Origin: DASSUW01 sp963835525 | GTDB taxonomy: Bacteria > Actinomycetota > Thermoleophilia > Solirubrobacterales > Solirubrobacteraceae | Assembly (NCBI GenBank): GCA_963835525.1 | Contig: CAWIFM010000003.1 | Location: 992,001-1,056,000, forward strand | Length of the DNA: 64,000 nt | Direction of reading: 5' to 3' | Shown here: positions 26,031 through 35,722 of the stretch, piece after piece | Numbering within the stretch: position 1 is the first letter of the stretch | How the letters are laid out: every line of letters starts with the position of its first letter | Program-made: the position numbers and the translations under genes | Notes under the pieces: model-generated | Databases searched by the model: none | Told to the model about the DNA's origin: nothing | The model's input: the letters and a program-made list of their open reading frames with translations, nothing else

Positions 26031-27043
26031 TGCGCTCACGCACGGTCGAGACCGACCGCCTGCGCACGCACCTGGTCGAGACCGGGCGCGAGGACGGCAT
26101 CCCGGTGGTGCTGCTGCACGGCAACCTCTCGACCGGCCGCTTCTTCGCGCACCTGGAGCCGCCCGCCGGCTACCGCCTGATCGCCCCCGACATGCGCGGC
26201 TTCGGCGACAGCGAGCCCAAGCCGATCGACGCCACGCGCGGTCTGCGCGACTGGGCCGACGACACCCGCGCGCTCGTCCGCGCGCTCGGCATTCAGCGCC
26301 CGATCCACGTCGCCGGCTGGTCGACGGGCGGTGCCGCCGCCGCGCACTACGCGATGGAGCACCCGGTGACCTCGCTGACGCTGATCGACCCCGTCTCGCC
26401 CTACGGCTTCGGCGGCACGCGCCTCGACGGCACGGCCTGCCACGCCGACTACGCGGGCTCAGGCGGCGGCGTCGCCAGCCCCGACTTCGTCCAGCGCCTG
26501 GCCGCCGGCGACCGCAGCTCGGAGGCAGCCACCTCGCCGCGCAGCGTCATGACGAGCTCGTACTGGTCGCCCACCCATCAGGAGCCGCGCGAGGAGGAGC
26601 TGCTCGACGAGCTGCTCAAGTCGGCGATCGGCGACGACTTCTACCCCGGCGACCTGACCCCGTCCGGGAACTGGCCCGGCGTCGCCCCCGGCACGCGCGG
26701 GATCATCAACGCGATCTCGCCGAAGTACTGCAACTGGTCAGGGCTCGCTGACCTGGACTCGAAGCCCCCGATCCTGTGGACTTACGGCAGCGAGGACGTG
26801 GTGATCTCCGACAGCTCCGCATGGGACGTCGGCATGCTCGGCCAGGCCGGCCATGTTCCCGGCTGGCCGGGAGACGACGCCCACCCGCCGCAGCCGATGG
26901 TCTCCCAGACCGCGGCGCTGCTCGAGCGCTGCGGCGACGTCCGCGTCGAGCGCTTCGAGGGCTCGGGCCACTTCCCGCCGATCGACGCGGCCGAGCGCTG
27001 GAGCCAGGTCTTCTTCGGCTTCCTCGAGGACGCCGAGCGGTGA
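26030..27043 (+). CDS. Alpha/beta hydrolase
   Basis: 337 residues. The fold markers are VVLLHGNLSTGRFF (oxyanion hole), APDMRGFGDSEP, the nucleophile elbow VAGWSTGGAAAAHYA (Ser), LWTYGSEDVVI (acid region) and FEGSGHFPPID (His). The triad is complete. Substrate unknown. The ATG overlaps the upstream stop as TGATG; a GTG one codon earlier is possible. The stop overlaps the next gene as GTGA, so it is coupled with the sugar-lactone-oxidase-like enzyme. Confidence 0.88.
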   Translation: MRSRTVETDRLRTHLVETGREDGIPVVLLHGNLSTGRFFAHLEPPAGYRLIAPDMRGFGDSEPKPIDATRGLRDWADDTRALVRALGIQRPIHVAGWSTGGAAAAHYAMEHPVTSLTLIDPVSPYGFGGTRLDGTACHADYAGSGGGVASPDFVQRLAAGDRSSEAATSPRSVMTSSYWSPTHQEPREEELLDELLKSAIGDDFYPGDLTPSGNWPGVAPGTRGIINAISPKYCNWSGLADLDSKPPILWTYGSEDVVISDSSAWDVGMLGQAGHVPGWPGDDAHPPQPMVSQTAALLERCGDVRVERFEGSGHFPPIDAAERWSQVFFGFLEDAER

Positions 27044-28380
27044 CCGTCGCGTTCCAACAGCGCAAGCGCTGGCGGAACCACACGGGCAACCAGTCGGTCG
27101 AGCCGCTGCGGATCTACCGCCCGGCGACGCTCGAGGACGTGCAGAAGATCGTCAGCAGCGCCGAGGACGACGGCGCCACCGTGCGCGCCGTCGGGTCCGG
27201 CCACTCGTGGTCGGACGTCGCGCTCACCACCGGGTACCTGCTGCGGCCCGAGCGGCTGAACCGGCCGCTCGAGATCAGCGGCAACCTGGTGCGCGTGGAG
27301 GCCGGCATGCGCCTCCGCGAGCTCAACCGGCATCTCGACGACAACGGGCTCGCGCTGTCGAACATGGGCGGCTACGACGCGCAGACCGTGGCCGGCGTCA
27401 TGTCGACCTCCACGCACGGCTCGGGGATCGAGTTCGGCCCGATCGCCGACGCGGTCCGCTCGCTCGAGCTCGTGGCGAGCGGCGGGCGGGTCATCCGCAT
27501 CGAGCGGGGCGACCCCATGTTCGACGCGGCGCTCGTCTCCATGGGCTGCATGGGCGTGATCTACGCGGCCACCCTCGAGGTCGAGCCCGAGTACTGGCTG
27601 ACCGAGGTGCGCGAGCTGTCGACCTGGGCGAAGGAGCGCGACCGCATCCCAGCGGCGCTGCAGGCCCACCGCCACTACGAGGTGTACCTGAACCTCTACG
27701 GCGAGCACCGCTGCATCGCGTGCCGGCGCAACCGCACCAAGGATCACCGCCGCAAGCGCACGACCGACCGCCTGCGCCGCCACTGGTGGCTCGAGCTCGC
27801 CAGCCGCTCGAAGGTGATCCCCTTCCTCGGCAACCTCGTGCTCGACGCGCTGCCCGACACCGCGCCCGCCCGCACCGACCAGCTGCTCGGCTTCCTCGCC
27901 GACAACGAGTACACCGGGCCCTCCTACAAGGTGCTGAACATCGGCGCCGCCAACCTGCTGCCCGCCTACTCGTCCGAGCTTGCCGTGCCGCTCGACGACT
28001 TCGCCGAGGCGATCGACCGCCTGTTCGAGGTCGCCGCCCGCCACCGCGAGCTCGGCCGCGTCTACCACACCGGCCTCGTCGCCCTGCGCTTCGTCAAGGC
28101 CTCGCCCGCCTACCTGTCGATGATGCACGGGCGCGACACGATGATGATCGAGCTCATCCAGGCGACCGACACCGAGGGCGGCTTCGAGCTGCTCGGCGCC
28201 TACGAGGAGGCGCTGTACGACCTCGGCGGCCGCCCGCACTGGGGCCAGGTGAACACGCTCGCCGGCCCGCTGGGCCGCATGTACCCGGAGTTCGACCGCT
28301 GGCTCGCCGTCCACGACGAGCTCAACGCGACCGGCGTGTTCGACAGCCCGTTCGCGAAGCGCGTGGGCATCAGCAGGTAA
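27040..28380 (+). CDS. FAD-linked oxidase of the aldonolactone oxidase family
   Basis: 446 residues from the GTG (GTGA overlap). The FAD-binding PCMH domain shows RAVGSGHSWSDVALTTGYLL, whose His is the usual covalent flavin anchor, and GGYDAQTVAGVMSTSTHGSG. The C-terminal ALO domain has GRPHWGQVNTL, a variant of the HWGK motif (Gln for Lys). The family oxidises sugar-1,4-lactones or alditols. The changed Lys could alter substrate or oxygen use. It is likely in one operon with the YceH-like protein and the hydrolase. Confidence 0.88.
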   Translation: MTVAFQQRKRWRNHTGNQSVEPLRIYRPATLEDVQKIVSSAEDDGATVRAVGSGHSWSDVALTTGYLLRPERLNRPLEISGNLVRVEAGMRLRELNRHLDDNGLALSNMGGYDAQTVAGVMSTSTHGSGIEFGPIADAVRSLELVASGGRVIRIERGDPMFDAALVSMGCMGVIYAATLEVEPEYWLTEVRELSTWAKERDRIPAALQAHRHYEVYLNLYGEHRCIACRRNRTKDHRRKRTTDRLRRHWWLELASRSKVIPFLGNLVLDALPDTAPARTDQLLGFLADNEYTGPSYKVLNIGAANLLPAYSSELAVPLDDFAEAIDRLFEVAARHRELGRVYHTGLVALRFVKASPAYLSMMHGRDTMMIELIQATDTEGGFELLGAYEEALYDLGGRPHWGQVNTLAGPLGRMYPEFDRWLAVHDELNATGVFDSPFAKRVGISR

Positions 28381-28426
28381 GCGACGGCCAAGCTTTCGCC
28401 AACCGCCGCGCGCGACAGTGCGGTCC

Positions 28427-29740
28427 ATGCTCCCCCGGATGCTCGGAGCGGACACCGAGGTCGCGTGCGTCGACGGGCGGATGCTGCGCTACGCGAACCT
28501 CGACTATGCCGCCAGCACACCTGTCATGGCCGACGTCTGGGCCGCCGTCGAGGCCTTCGTGCCCTGGTACAGCAGCGTGCACCGCGGCAGCGGCGTCAAG
28601 TCGCAGGTGGCGACCGCCGAGTTCGAGGGCTCGCGCGACGTGGTCGCCGCCTTCGTGGGGGCGCGCGCGGACGACACCGTCGTCTTCGTGCGCAACACCA
28701 CCGAGGCGATCAACGTGCTCGCCGCCTCGCTGCCGGACGGCACGCGCGTGCTCTCCAGCACCACCGAGCACCACGCCAACATGCTCCCCTGGCGGCGCCA
28801 CGACGTCCGCCTGCTCCCCTTCACGCGCTCGCCCGACGAGCTGCTCGAGGCGACCGAGCGCGCGCTGCGCGCCGAGCGGATCGACCTCGTCGCCGTCACC
28901 GGCGCCTCCAACGTCACCGGCGAGGTGTGGCCGGTCGCCGAGCTCGCCCGGCTCGCGCACGAGCACGGCGCGGAGCTCTTCGTCGACGCCGCCCAGCTCG
29001 CCCCGCACCGCGCGATCGACATGGCGCGCGCCGGGATCGACCACCTGGCGCTCTCCGGCCACAAGCTCTACGCCCCGTTCGGCTCGGGGGCGCTGGTCGG
29101 CCGCCTGCGCGAGGGCGCGCCGCTGCTCGCCGGCGGCGGCGCCATCAAGCTCGTCACCGTCGACGACGTGACCTGGGCGCCCGCCCCGGACCGCTTCGAG
29201 GCCGGCTCGCCCAACGTGGTCGGCGTGATCGCACTGGCCGCCGCCTGCCGCAGCCTGATGGCGCTCGGCATGGACACGGTCGCCGCCCACGAGCGCTCGC
29301 TCGCCGTGCGCATGTGGACGGCGCTGGAGCGCGTCCCCGGCCTGGAGATGCTGACCCAGTGGGCGCCCGGCAGCGTCGACCGCGTCGGCGTCGCCACCTT
29401 CAACCTCGCCCGCTACCGCGACCCGCTGCTGGCCGCCATCCTCAGCGCCGAGCACGCGATCGGCGTCCGCCACGGCTGCTTCTGCGCCCACCCGCTTATG
29501 ACGCACCTGCTCGGCGTGCCGGACGGCGAGGCGGAGCGGCTGCACGCCGAGCTGCGCGCCGGCCGCTCGCCGCAGCTGCCGGGCGCGGTGCGCGCCAGCA
29601 TCGGGATCGGGACCACCGGGGAGGACATCGACCGGCTCGTCGGCGCCCTGCGCGAGATCGCCCGCTACGGCCCGCGCTCGCGCTACGTCCACGTGCCCGA
29701 GCACGACGAATACCGCTCCGAGCTCGCAGAGGCCGCTTAA
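28427..29740 (+). CDS. Class V aminotransferase / cysteine-desulfurase-like PLP enzyme
   Basis: 437 residues. PLP Lys is in LALSGHKLYAPFGSGALVG; YANLDYAASTP at the start and TTEHHANMLPWRR are class V signatures. A Cys-containing loop (GVRHGCFCAHPLM) resembles the active-site loop of SufS/CsdA or of selenocysteine-lyase-like proteins. It probably removes sulfur from cysteine or is a related lyase. No sulfur-acceptor gene is near. GTG 28418 is an alternative start three codons upstream. It follows the oxidase by 46 bases and precedes the patatin gene by 41 bases. Confidence 0.85.
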   Translation: MLPRMLGADTEVACVDGRMLRYANLDYAASTPVMADVWAAVEAFVPWYSSVHRGSGVKSQVATAEFEGSRDVVAAFVGARADDTVVFVRNTTEAINVLAASLPDGTRVLSSTTEHHANMLPWRRHDVRLLPFTRSPDELLEATERALRAERIDLVAVTGASNVTGEVWPVAELARLAHEHGAELFVDAAQLAPHRAIDMARAGIDHLALSGHKLYAPFGSGALVGRLREGAPLLAGGGAIKLVTVDDVTWAPAPDRFEAGSPNVVGVIALAAACRSLMALGMDTVAAHERSLAVRMWTALERVPGLEMLTQWAPGSVDRVGVATFNLARYRDPLLAAILSAEHAIGVRHGCFCAHPLMTHLLGVPDGEAERLHAELRAGRSPQLPGAVRASIGIGTTGEDIDRLVGALREIARYGPRSRYVHVPEHDEYRSELAEAA

Positions 29741-29761
29741 GAAATCTGCACGGTGAGCCTC

Positions 29762-29781
29762 CGTCCGGAGATGATCGGACG
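29762..29781 (+). promoter_or_regulatory. Small hairpin next to the start codon of the patatin-like gene
   Basis: CGTCCG, eight loop bases, CGGACG: a 6 bp stem that ends at the base before the ATG at 29782. The GGAG ribosome site falls at the loop edge, so the hairpin could affect translation. Seen only once. Confidence 0.3.
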
Positions 29782-32700
29782 ATGGCGAACGACGAGATCA
29801 CCGCCCGCGGACGGCTGGCCGAGGCAATCGCGGAGAAGGACCTCCTTCCCGACGATCTGCAGGAGCTGCGCCTCGCGCTCGTGATGACGGGCGGGGTCAG
29901 CCTCGCCGTCTGGATGGGCGGCACCGCGCTCGAGTTCAGCCGGCTCATCCGCGCCGACCGCAATTCCGACACGACGTACCTCGAGCTGCTCCGGCTGACG
30001 CGCTCGCTCCCCCGCGTGGACGTCATCGCGGGGACCAGCGCGGGCGGCCTCAACGGCGCGCTGCTCGCCTACGCCGTGACCCAGGACGCCGAGGTCTCGG
30101 GGCTGCGCGACCTGTGGCTCAGGCTCGGGGCGCTCGAGGAGCTGCTGCGCCAGCCGACCAAGCCGAATCCGCCGTCGCTGATGCGAGGCGACGAGTACTT
30201 CCTCGAGGAGCTCAAGAACGCCTTCGACGCCCTCGATCGCGGCGCTCTCACGCGGGCGGAAGACGTCCCGATGGACCTCATCATCACGACGACGCTGCTG
30301 AATGCCTGGCCGCGCGGCGTGCCGGACACGTTCGGGACGATCATCGAGGACGCCGAGCACCGCGGCGAGTTCGCCTTCAGCCGGGGCGCGAGCCTCGGCG
30401 ACGGTGGCATGAGCGCCGACGACGACTTCGATCGCAGGGAGATCAAGGGCGAGCTGGCGCTCGCGTCGCGCTGCACCGCGTCGTTCCCCGTGGCCTTCGA
30501 GGCGAGCTTCGTGCCGATCGGCAGCACGCACGAGGAGCTGCCGCTCCGGCCTGACATGACGGACATCGCCGACTTCCAGGCGGACCGCTGGGTGATCGAC
30601 GGCGGCGTGCTCCTCAACCAGCCGCTGCGGCCGGCGCTGCGGGCGATCTTCCGCCAGCCCGCGAGCCAGCAGGTCCGGCGCGTCCTGGCCTATGTCGTCC
30701 CCGACCCAGGCGAGGCGTTGAAGGTCGTCGCCGACACGCGCGACATGCCGTCGCTCTCCGACGTCGGCCTGGCGAGCATGATCCGCCTGCCGCGCAACCA
30801 GTCCGTCAGCGCCGAGCTCGACGAGCTCATCCTCCACAACGCCCGCGTCGACGCCCAGCGCCGGCGGCGCGAGCTGATGGTCGTGGACATCGGCGTCGAC
30901 GAGCTCGCGCGCAGGGCGTACCCGCAGTACCGCGGCTTCCGCGCCGACGTGCTCGCCGGGTGGCTGCTCCGCATGCTGGCGCGCGGCTTCACCGCGCTCG
31001 AGCTGCAGGAGAAGCCGCTCGACCCGGAGGAGCGGAAGGTGACGATCGAGGCGCCGCTACGTGAGCGGAACCTCCTCCGCGAGCGGCTCATCGTCCATCT
31101 CGAGAACCTCCCGCCCGAGCAGTTCCCGGCCGGCGACGAGCCGCCGTCGCGCTGGTACACGACCGTCGAGACCGTGGAACGCGCCGCCGGCATCATCCTC
31201 GACCTGCTGCGGCGCGGGCTGGCCCTGATGAACCCGCTCGACCCGGACTCGTCGCAGGTGTGCAACGACCTGCGCGACCTGCGGGCGACCGTCGCCCACG
31301 AGCTCACTGCGGCCCAGGCCACCCGCAAGAAGCTCAAGCGCATGGAGGAGCTGGAGCTCGCCGAGAAAGCGGTCTTCGCGCTGCGGGAGGACCAGATGAA
31401 GCCCGAGGGCGAGGAGCGGACCGCGCTTCGCGACTGGGCCAACGAGGCGCTGCCCCGCGTCCTGGGTGATCCCGAGAAGCTGCAGCCGATCGTCGGGCGG
31501 ATCGCCCTTCAGCTCGTGCCCGCGGCGAAGGTGGTGCAGCGAGCCTGCGCCGCCGTCCCCGATCAGACGGACCCGCGGGTGGTGCAGACCGCCGCGTACG
31601 CCGAGGCGATCGTCCGCGACGTCGTCGAGGAGCCCGGGAAGATCGGCGCCCTCCACCGGCTGCTCGCGCTCGACGTCGTGCAACTCTCCTTCGGCGGGCA
31701 GCCGATCGTCGAGCAGCGCGTGGACCTAATCCAGGTCAGCGCGGACGCCGGCAACGGACTCGATCCGCGCGACCGAGCCGACGACAAGCTCGCCGGTCTC
31801 CAGCTGGCGCACTTCGGGGCGTTCTATAAGCAGTCGTGGCGGGCCAACGACTGGATGTGGGGGCGGCACGACGCCGTGCAGCGGCTCGCACAGATCCTGC
31901 TCGAGCCCGCCCGCCTGCGCCAGCTCGGCTACGACGTCAAGTTCGTCGCCGACACCGTCGAGAGCATCGCGTTCGGCGGCCTCGGCGAGGAGGACGAGAA
32001 GTTCCTCCGTGCCGCCGGTCCGCGCCCGTGGATCCGCGCCAAGGCCAAGGAGGAGCTCAGCTTCCTGAAGAAGTCGAAGTCCGGCGAGCCGCCTCCCGCC
32101 ACGATCCCCATGTGCGCCCAGGCGGTGGCACGGCGGCTCCAGCTCCAGGTGCTCCGGGATGAGCTGCCCGCCGTGCGCGCGGCGATCCGGTACGACAAGA
32201 ACGACGGCGCCCACCTGAGCACCAAGGCACTCCAGTTCTGCGATCTCTTCGACGAGCTCTACGACAAGACGAAGCCCTTGTCGGCAGAGGACGCGGTGAA
32301 GCTCTTCTCCGCGTGCCGGCTCAGCGACGAGAAGATCGGTGCCGAGTCCGGCTCCGACCTGCTCGCCCGCACCGCCACGACCACGCTGGCCGTGACGACG
32401 TCGGCCGCGGGCGGCGAGGCCTCCGGACTGCCGAAGGTCGTGCGCCGGCCGCTGAAGGCGCTCCGCGGTCTCGGGCTGATGATCTATCTCGTCGTGCGCC
32501 ACGCCCTCGAGGGGCACCGCGCAGGCGCCATGATCGTGACCGGCGCCCTGTTCGCCGGCGCCGCGCTGGTGGGTGTCGGGCTGGTGGTCTCCATCCCCGG
32601 CGTCCTCATGCTCGCCGGGCTCGGCGCGATCCTCGGCGCCGTGTTCCTGGCGGCGTGGCGGCGCAAGTTCTGGGGCCTGGCGCTCGTCGTCGTACTCGGC

Positions 32701-32904
32701 CTCGTCGTCGCGCTCGTGCCGCGGATCATCGGCGGCTGGGCGTGGAATTGGATCGATGACGACGCCGTCGATCGCTGGGAGCCGGTGAGCGTCGTCGTCG
32801 GGCTGCTGGTGGCCGCCCTCGTGCTCGGGGCCATCAGCATCGACTGGCCGCCGGTGCGGCGGTACCCGCCGGAGAACGAGCCGGTAACGTCGCCGGAATC
32901 ATGA
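29782..32904 (+). CDS. Large patatin-like phospholipase domain protein with C-terminal membrane helices
   Basis: 1040 residues. The patatin site is in the N-terminal third: oxyanion-hole region MTGGVSLAVWMGG, nucleophile in VIAGTSAGGLNGALLA (Ser86 in GTSAG) and the catalytic Asp 273 in VIDGGVLLNQP. A DUF3376-type helical extension follows (about residues 350-890). Near the end lie hydrophobic helices (AGAMIVTGALFAGAALVGVGLVV, VLMLAGLGAILGAVFLAAW, FWGLALVVVLGLVVALVP, VVVGLLVAALVLGAIS). It should be a membrane-bound lipid acyl hydrolase. Dodecin overlaps the stop by ATGA. Confidence 0.88.
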   Translation: MANDEITARGRLAEAIAEKDLLPDDLQELRLALVMTGGVSLAVWMGGTALEFSRLIRADRNSDTTYLELLRLTRSLPRVDVIAGTSAGGLNGALLAYAVTQDAEVSGLRDLWLRLGALEELLRQPTKPNPPSLMRGDEYFLEELKNAFDALDRGALTRAEDVPMDLIITTTLLNAWPRGVPDTFGTIIEDAEHRGEFAFSRGASLGDGGMSADDDFDRREIKGELALASRCTASFPVAFEASFVPIGSTHEELPLRPDMTDIADFQADRWVIDGGVLLNQPLRPALRAIFRQPASQQVRRVLAYVVPDPGEALKVVADTRDMPSLSDVGLASMIRLPRNQSVSAELDELILHNARVDAQRRRRELMVVDIGVDELARRAYPQYRGFRADVLAGWLLRMLARGFTALELQEKPLDPEERKVTIEAPLRERNLLRERLIVHLENLPPEQFPAGDEPPSRWYTTVETVERAAGIILDLLRRGLALMNPLDPDSSQVCNDLRDLRATVAHELTAAQATRKKLKRMEELELAEKAVFALREDQMKPEGEERTALRDWANEALPRVLGDPEKLQPIVGRIALQLVPAAKVVQRACAAVPDQTDPRVVQTAAYAEAIVRDVVEEPGKIGALHRLLALDVVQLSFGGQPIVEQRVDLIQVSADAGNGLDPRDRADDKLAGLQLAHFGAFYKQSWRANDWMWGRHDAVQRLAQILLEPARLRQLGYDVKFVADTVESIAFGGLGEEDEKFLRAAGPRPWIRAKAKEELSFLKKSKSGEPPPATIPMCAQAVARRLQLQVLRDELPAVRAAIRYDKNDGAHLSTKALQFCDLFDELYDKTKPLSAEDAVKLFSACRLSDEKIGAESGSDLLARTATTTLAVTTSAAGGEASGLPKVVRRPLKALRGLGLMIYLVVRHALEGHRAGAMIVTGALFAGAALVGVGLVVSIPGVLMLAGLGAILGAVFLAAWRRKFWGLALVVVLGLVVALVPRIIGGWAWNWIDDDAVDRWEPVSVVVGLLVAALVLGAISIDWPPVRRYPPENEPVTSPES

Positions 32905-33110
32905 GCGAACACGTCTACAAGTCCGTCGAGATCACCGGCTCGTCGCCCGAGGGCGTGACGCAGGCGATCGACCGCGCCGTCGCCAAGGCGTCCGAGAGCG
33001 TGCGCCACCTCGACTGGTTCGAGCTGATGTCGGTGCGGGGCCAGATCGCCGACGGCAAGGTCGCCCACTACCAGGCGACGCTGAAGATCGGGTTCCGGCT
33101 CGAGGACTGA
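32901..33110 (+). CDS. Dodecin (flavin-binding dodecamer)
   Basis: 69 residues, full dodecin length. The signatures HVYKSVEITGSSPEGVTQAIDRAV, LDWFELMSVRGQIADGKV (the Trp stacks on flavin) and YQATLKIGFRLED are intact. Dodecins store or buffer FMN/riboflavin or CoA in a twelve-subunit shell. It is coupled to the patatin-like gene by ATGA; a functional reason for that pairing is not known. Confidence 0.95.
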   Translation: MSEHVYKSVEITGSSPEGVTQAIDRAVAKASESVRHLDWFELMSVRGQIADGKVAHYQATLKIGFRLED

Positions 33111-33118
33111 GCCGCCGG

Positions 33119-33868
33119 CTACACGAGAGCGAGCACGCGTGACGGGCTGCCGGTCCCGTCGACGAGCTTGAGCGGCGCGACGACGATCACCGCCCCCGTG
33201 GGCGGCAGCTCGGCCAGGTTGGCGAGCTGGGTGATCCCGTACCGGCCGGCCCCGAGCAGGAAGTGGTGGACGGGGAAGGCCGGCTCGAAGCTGTGCGCGA
33301 TGCCCGCGTCGGTGCCCACGGTCTCCACGCCGAAGCCGGCGATCGGCGCCTCCTCGGCCAGCCAGCGCGCGCACTCGGCGTCCGGGCCGGGCGTGTGACC
33401 GCCGTTGAGGAACGCCTCCTGGTCCGAGGCGCGCGAGTCCCAGCCGGTGCGCAGCAGCAGCCAGCCGCCCTCGGGCAGCGCGCCGTGCTCGGACTCGAAG
33501 GCGCGGACGTCGTCGAGGGTGAGCAGATAGTCGGGGTCCTCGGCAGCCTCGGCGGACTTGTCGATCACCGCCACCGGCCCGACCAGCCGGGACGGGGGCA
33601 CGCTCGCCACGTCCTCGCCGTCGCGGCCGGTGATCCAGTGGATCGGCGCGTCGAAGTGCGTGCCGACGTGCTCGCCGACCTCGAGCACGTCCCACGCCCA
33701 CGCGGGCCCGGCGTCGTCGTAGCGGCTGATCGGCCGCCGGCTCAGGCCCGGCGTGTTGGCGAACGGCTCCGGGAGGAAGAGCACCGGGGTGCGCTCGCTC
33801 AGCGGCTGCGTGAGGTCGACCACCCGCACCTCTCCGGAAGCGAGTGCTGCGACGAGATCTCCGAGCAT
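33119..33868 (-). CDS. Cyclase / kynurenine-formamidase-like metal hydrolase
   Basis: 249 residues. The cyclase family motif HxGTHxDxPxH is seen as VGEHVGTHFDAPIHWI; other parts are RVVDLTQPLSERTPV, LLLRTGWDSRA and GFGVETVGTDAGIAHSF, with a terminal segment LANLAELPPTGAVIVVAPLKLVDGTG. It should hydrolyse an amide or cyclise a polyketide-like substrate with a bound metal. The ATG at 33868 is chosen for its GAGGAG site; one seven codons earlier is weaker. It lies ten bases after the ThDP enzyme gene, with which it probably forms an operon. Confidence 0.88.
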   Translation of the reverse strand: MLGDLVAALASGEVRVVDLTQPLSERTPVLFLPEPFANTPGLSRRPISRYDDAGPAWAWDVLEVGEHVGTHFDAPIHWITGRDGEDVASVPPSRLVGPVAVIDKSAEAAEDPDYLLTLDDVRAFESEHGALPEGGWLLLRTGWDSRASDQEAFLNGGHTPGPDAECARWLAEEAPIAGFGVETVGTDAGIAHSFEPAFPVHHFLLGAGRYGITQLANLAELPPTGAVIVVAPLKLVDGTGSPSRVLALV

Positions 33869-33878
33869 GTCTCTCCTC

Positions 33879-35501
33879 TCAGTGTCCACGGAAGGCTTCC
33901 TCGAGCCAGTCCGCGCAGATGTCCGGGTCGACCCGCGCGTCGACCACCAGCGGGCGATCGGGGTTCGCGAGCCACTCTCGCACGCCCTCGAGATCCTGCA
34001 CGCTGCGCGCCTCCAGCCCGCGGCAGCCTGCCGCTTCAGCGAGCGCCGCGAAGTCGGTGTCGGGGAACTGCGCGAGGTCGACCGCCTGGCCCATCGGACG
34101 GAAGTGGTGGACCTCGGCGCCGTAGGCCGCGTCGTCGTAGATGAGCACCATCAGGTTCGGCTTCAGGCGGCCGAGCGTCTCGAGCTCGGGCAGCGCCATC
34201 AGCGCGCCGCCGTCCCCGAGCGCCGCCACGGTCAGCCGGTCGGGCCGCGCCAGAGCCGCGCCGATCGCGTTGCCGAGCCCGAGCCCGACGCACTGGAAGG
34301 CCTGCGGGAAGACGAAGCCCGCGGCGTCCGGCACGCGCAGATACATCGACGGCCAGCCCATGAAATGGCCGGAGTCGACGACCACGGTGCGCTCGAGCGG
34401 GAGCATGGCGTCGAGCGCGAGCGTGAGCGTGCGCGGGTCGAGCCGGCCCTCGGAGGCGGCGTCCTCGTAGCCGTCGTGCTGCCAGGCGCCCGCGGCAATC
34501 TCGTCCGCCAGCTCCGGCGTCCGCCGCGTCGGGCGGTTCTCGGCGAGCTCGACCAGCGCCTCGGCGGTGGCCAGCGCGTCGCCGACCACGCCGAGCTGAA
34601 CCGGCCGGTGCGCGCCGATGGCGTCGGCGTCGAGGTCGACCTGGGCCACCCGGGCGCCCTGCGCGATCAGCGTCCCATGTCGCGTCGTCCACTGGTTGAG
34701 CGCGGCGCCGAACGAGACGACGAGGTCGGACTCGGCGAGCAGCCGGGCGGCCACGGGCGACGAGAACCCGCCGGCGATGCCGACCGCGTAGGGGTCGCCG
34801 GCGAACAGCCCGTTCGCGACGGCCGAGGTGGCGAGCACGGCGCCGCTCAGCTCACCCAGCTGCCGCAGGGCGGGCCCCGCGCCGGCCAGCACGGCCCCGC
34901 GGCCGGCGATGATCGCGGGTCGCTCGGCCTGCGCGAGCTGCCCCGCGAGCGCGTCGACCGAGCCGGGGTGCGGCGGCGCCAGCGCGGGTAGCGGCGGCGG
35001 CAGCTCCGGATCGCACTCGGCGGCCTGCACGTCGAGCGGCAGCATCAGCACCACGGCCCGGCGCTCGACCGTCGCCCGCCGCACGGCGCGGGCGACGTCG
35101 GCCATCGCCGTCGCCGGCCCGTGGACGCGCTCGGCGACCGCGCCCACGGCCTCCACCAGACCGGTCTGGTCGATCCGGAAGTTCGAGCGCAGGGCGGCGG
35201 CCGGCGTGTCGGCGGCGATCACGATGAGCGGCGTGCGGCTCTTGGCCGCCTCGGTCAGGCCGGTCACCGTGTTGGTGAGCCCCGGGCCCTGGTGCACGCT
35301 GCACGCGGCGAGCCTCCCGCTGACGCGCCCGTAGCCGTCGGCCATGCAGATCGCCCCGCCCTCGTGGCGCGAGGCGTGGAACGGCACGCCGGCGTCGCGC
35401 AGCGCGTTGGTCACGGTCAGGTTGCCGCTCCCGAGCAGGCCGAAGACGGCGTCGACGCCCAGCGACGCGAGCGCCCTGCCCACCGCCTCCGCGACGATCA
35501 A
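33879..35501 (-). CDS. Thiamine-diphosphate enzyme (acetolactate synthase / benzoylformate decarboxylase-like)
   Basis: 540 residues with the three ThDP domains: N-terminal Pyr domain with the catalytic Glu in ASRHEGGAICMADGYGR, a central Rossmann-like domain (PAIIAGRGAVLAGAGPALRQL), and the PP domain with LGDGGALMALPELETLG through IYDDAAYGAE, which is the GDG-(x)n-NN region with DD in place of NN. A 2-oxo-acid decarboxylation or carboligation is expected; the exact substrate is not determined. It is the second gene of a three-gene operon with a small membrane protein before and the cyclase after. Confidence 0.85.
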   Translation of the reverse strand: MIVAEAVGRALASLGVDAVFGLLGSGNLTVTNALRDAGVPFHASRHEGGAICMADGYGRVSGRLAACSVHQGPGLTNTVTGLTEAAKSRTPLIVIAADTPAAALRSNFRIDQTGLVEAVGAVAERVHGPATAMADVARAVRRATVERRAVVLMLPLDVQAAECDPELPPPLPALAPPHPGSVDALAGQLAQAERPAIIAGRGAVLAGAGPALRQLGELSGAVLATSAVANGLFAGDPYAVGIAGGFSSPVAARLLAESDLVVSFGAALNQWTTRHGTLIAQGARVAQVDLDADAIGAHRPVQLGVVGDALATAEALVELAENRPTRRTPELADEIAAGAWQHDGYEDAASEGRLDPRTLTLALDAMLPLERTVVVDSGHFMGWPSMYLRVPDAAGFVFPQAFQCVGLGLGNAIGAALARPDRLTVAALGDGGALMALPELETLGRLKPNLMVLIYDDAAYGAEVHHFRPMGQAVDLAQFPDTDFAALAEAAGCRGLEARSVQDLEGVREWLANPDRPLVVDARVDPDICADWLEEAFRGH

Positions 35502-35713
35502 CGCACGGTGCGCCGGAAGAGCAGCGCGCAGATCACGGCCAGGATCGCGGCGAGGATCGGGATGTTCCAGCCAATCACGCCGAAGATGGCCAGCAGCGTG
35601 CCGACGACGAAGACGAGCCCGAGCGCTCCGCCGACCATCACCAGGCTGTAGGCGCGCTGCTCGCGCTTGCGTCGCGTCGGGCGGGAACCGGACCTGCGCT
35701 CGAGATCGCTCAT
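35498..35713 (-). CDS. Small membrane protein, first gene of the ThDP-enzyme operon
   Basis: 71 residues: a basic N-terminus (LERRSGSRPTRRKREQRAYS) and two membrane helices (LVMVGGALGLVFVVGTLLAIFG and IPILAAILAVICALLF). It overlaps the ThDP gene by ATGA. No known family was recognised. Confidence 0.65.
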   Translation of the reverse strand: MSDLERRSGSRPTRRKREQRAYSLVMVGGALGLVFVVGTLLAIFGVIGWNIPILAAILAVICALLFRRTVR

Positions 35714-35722
35714 GGCGAGATC

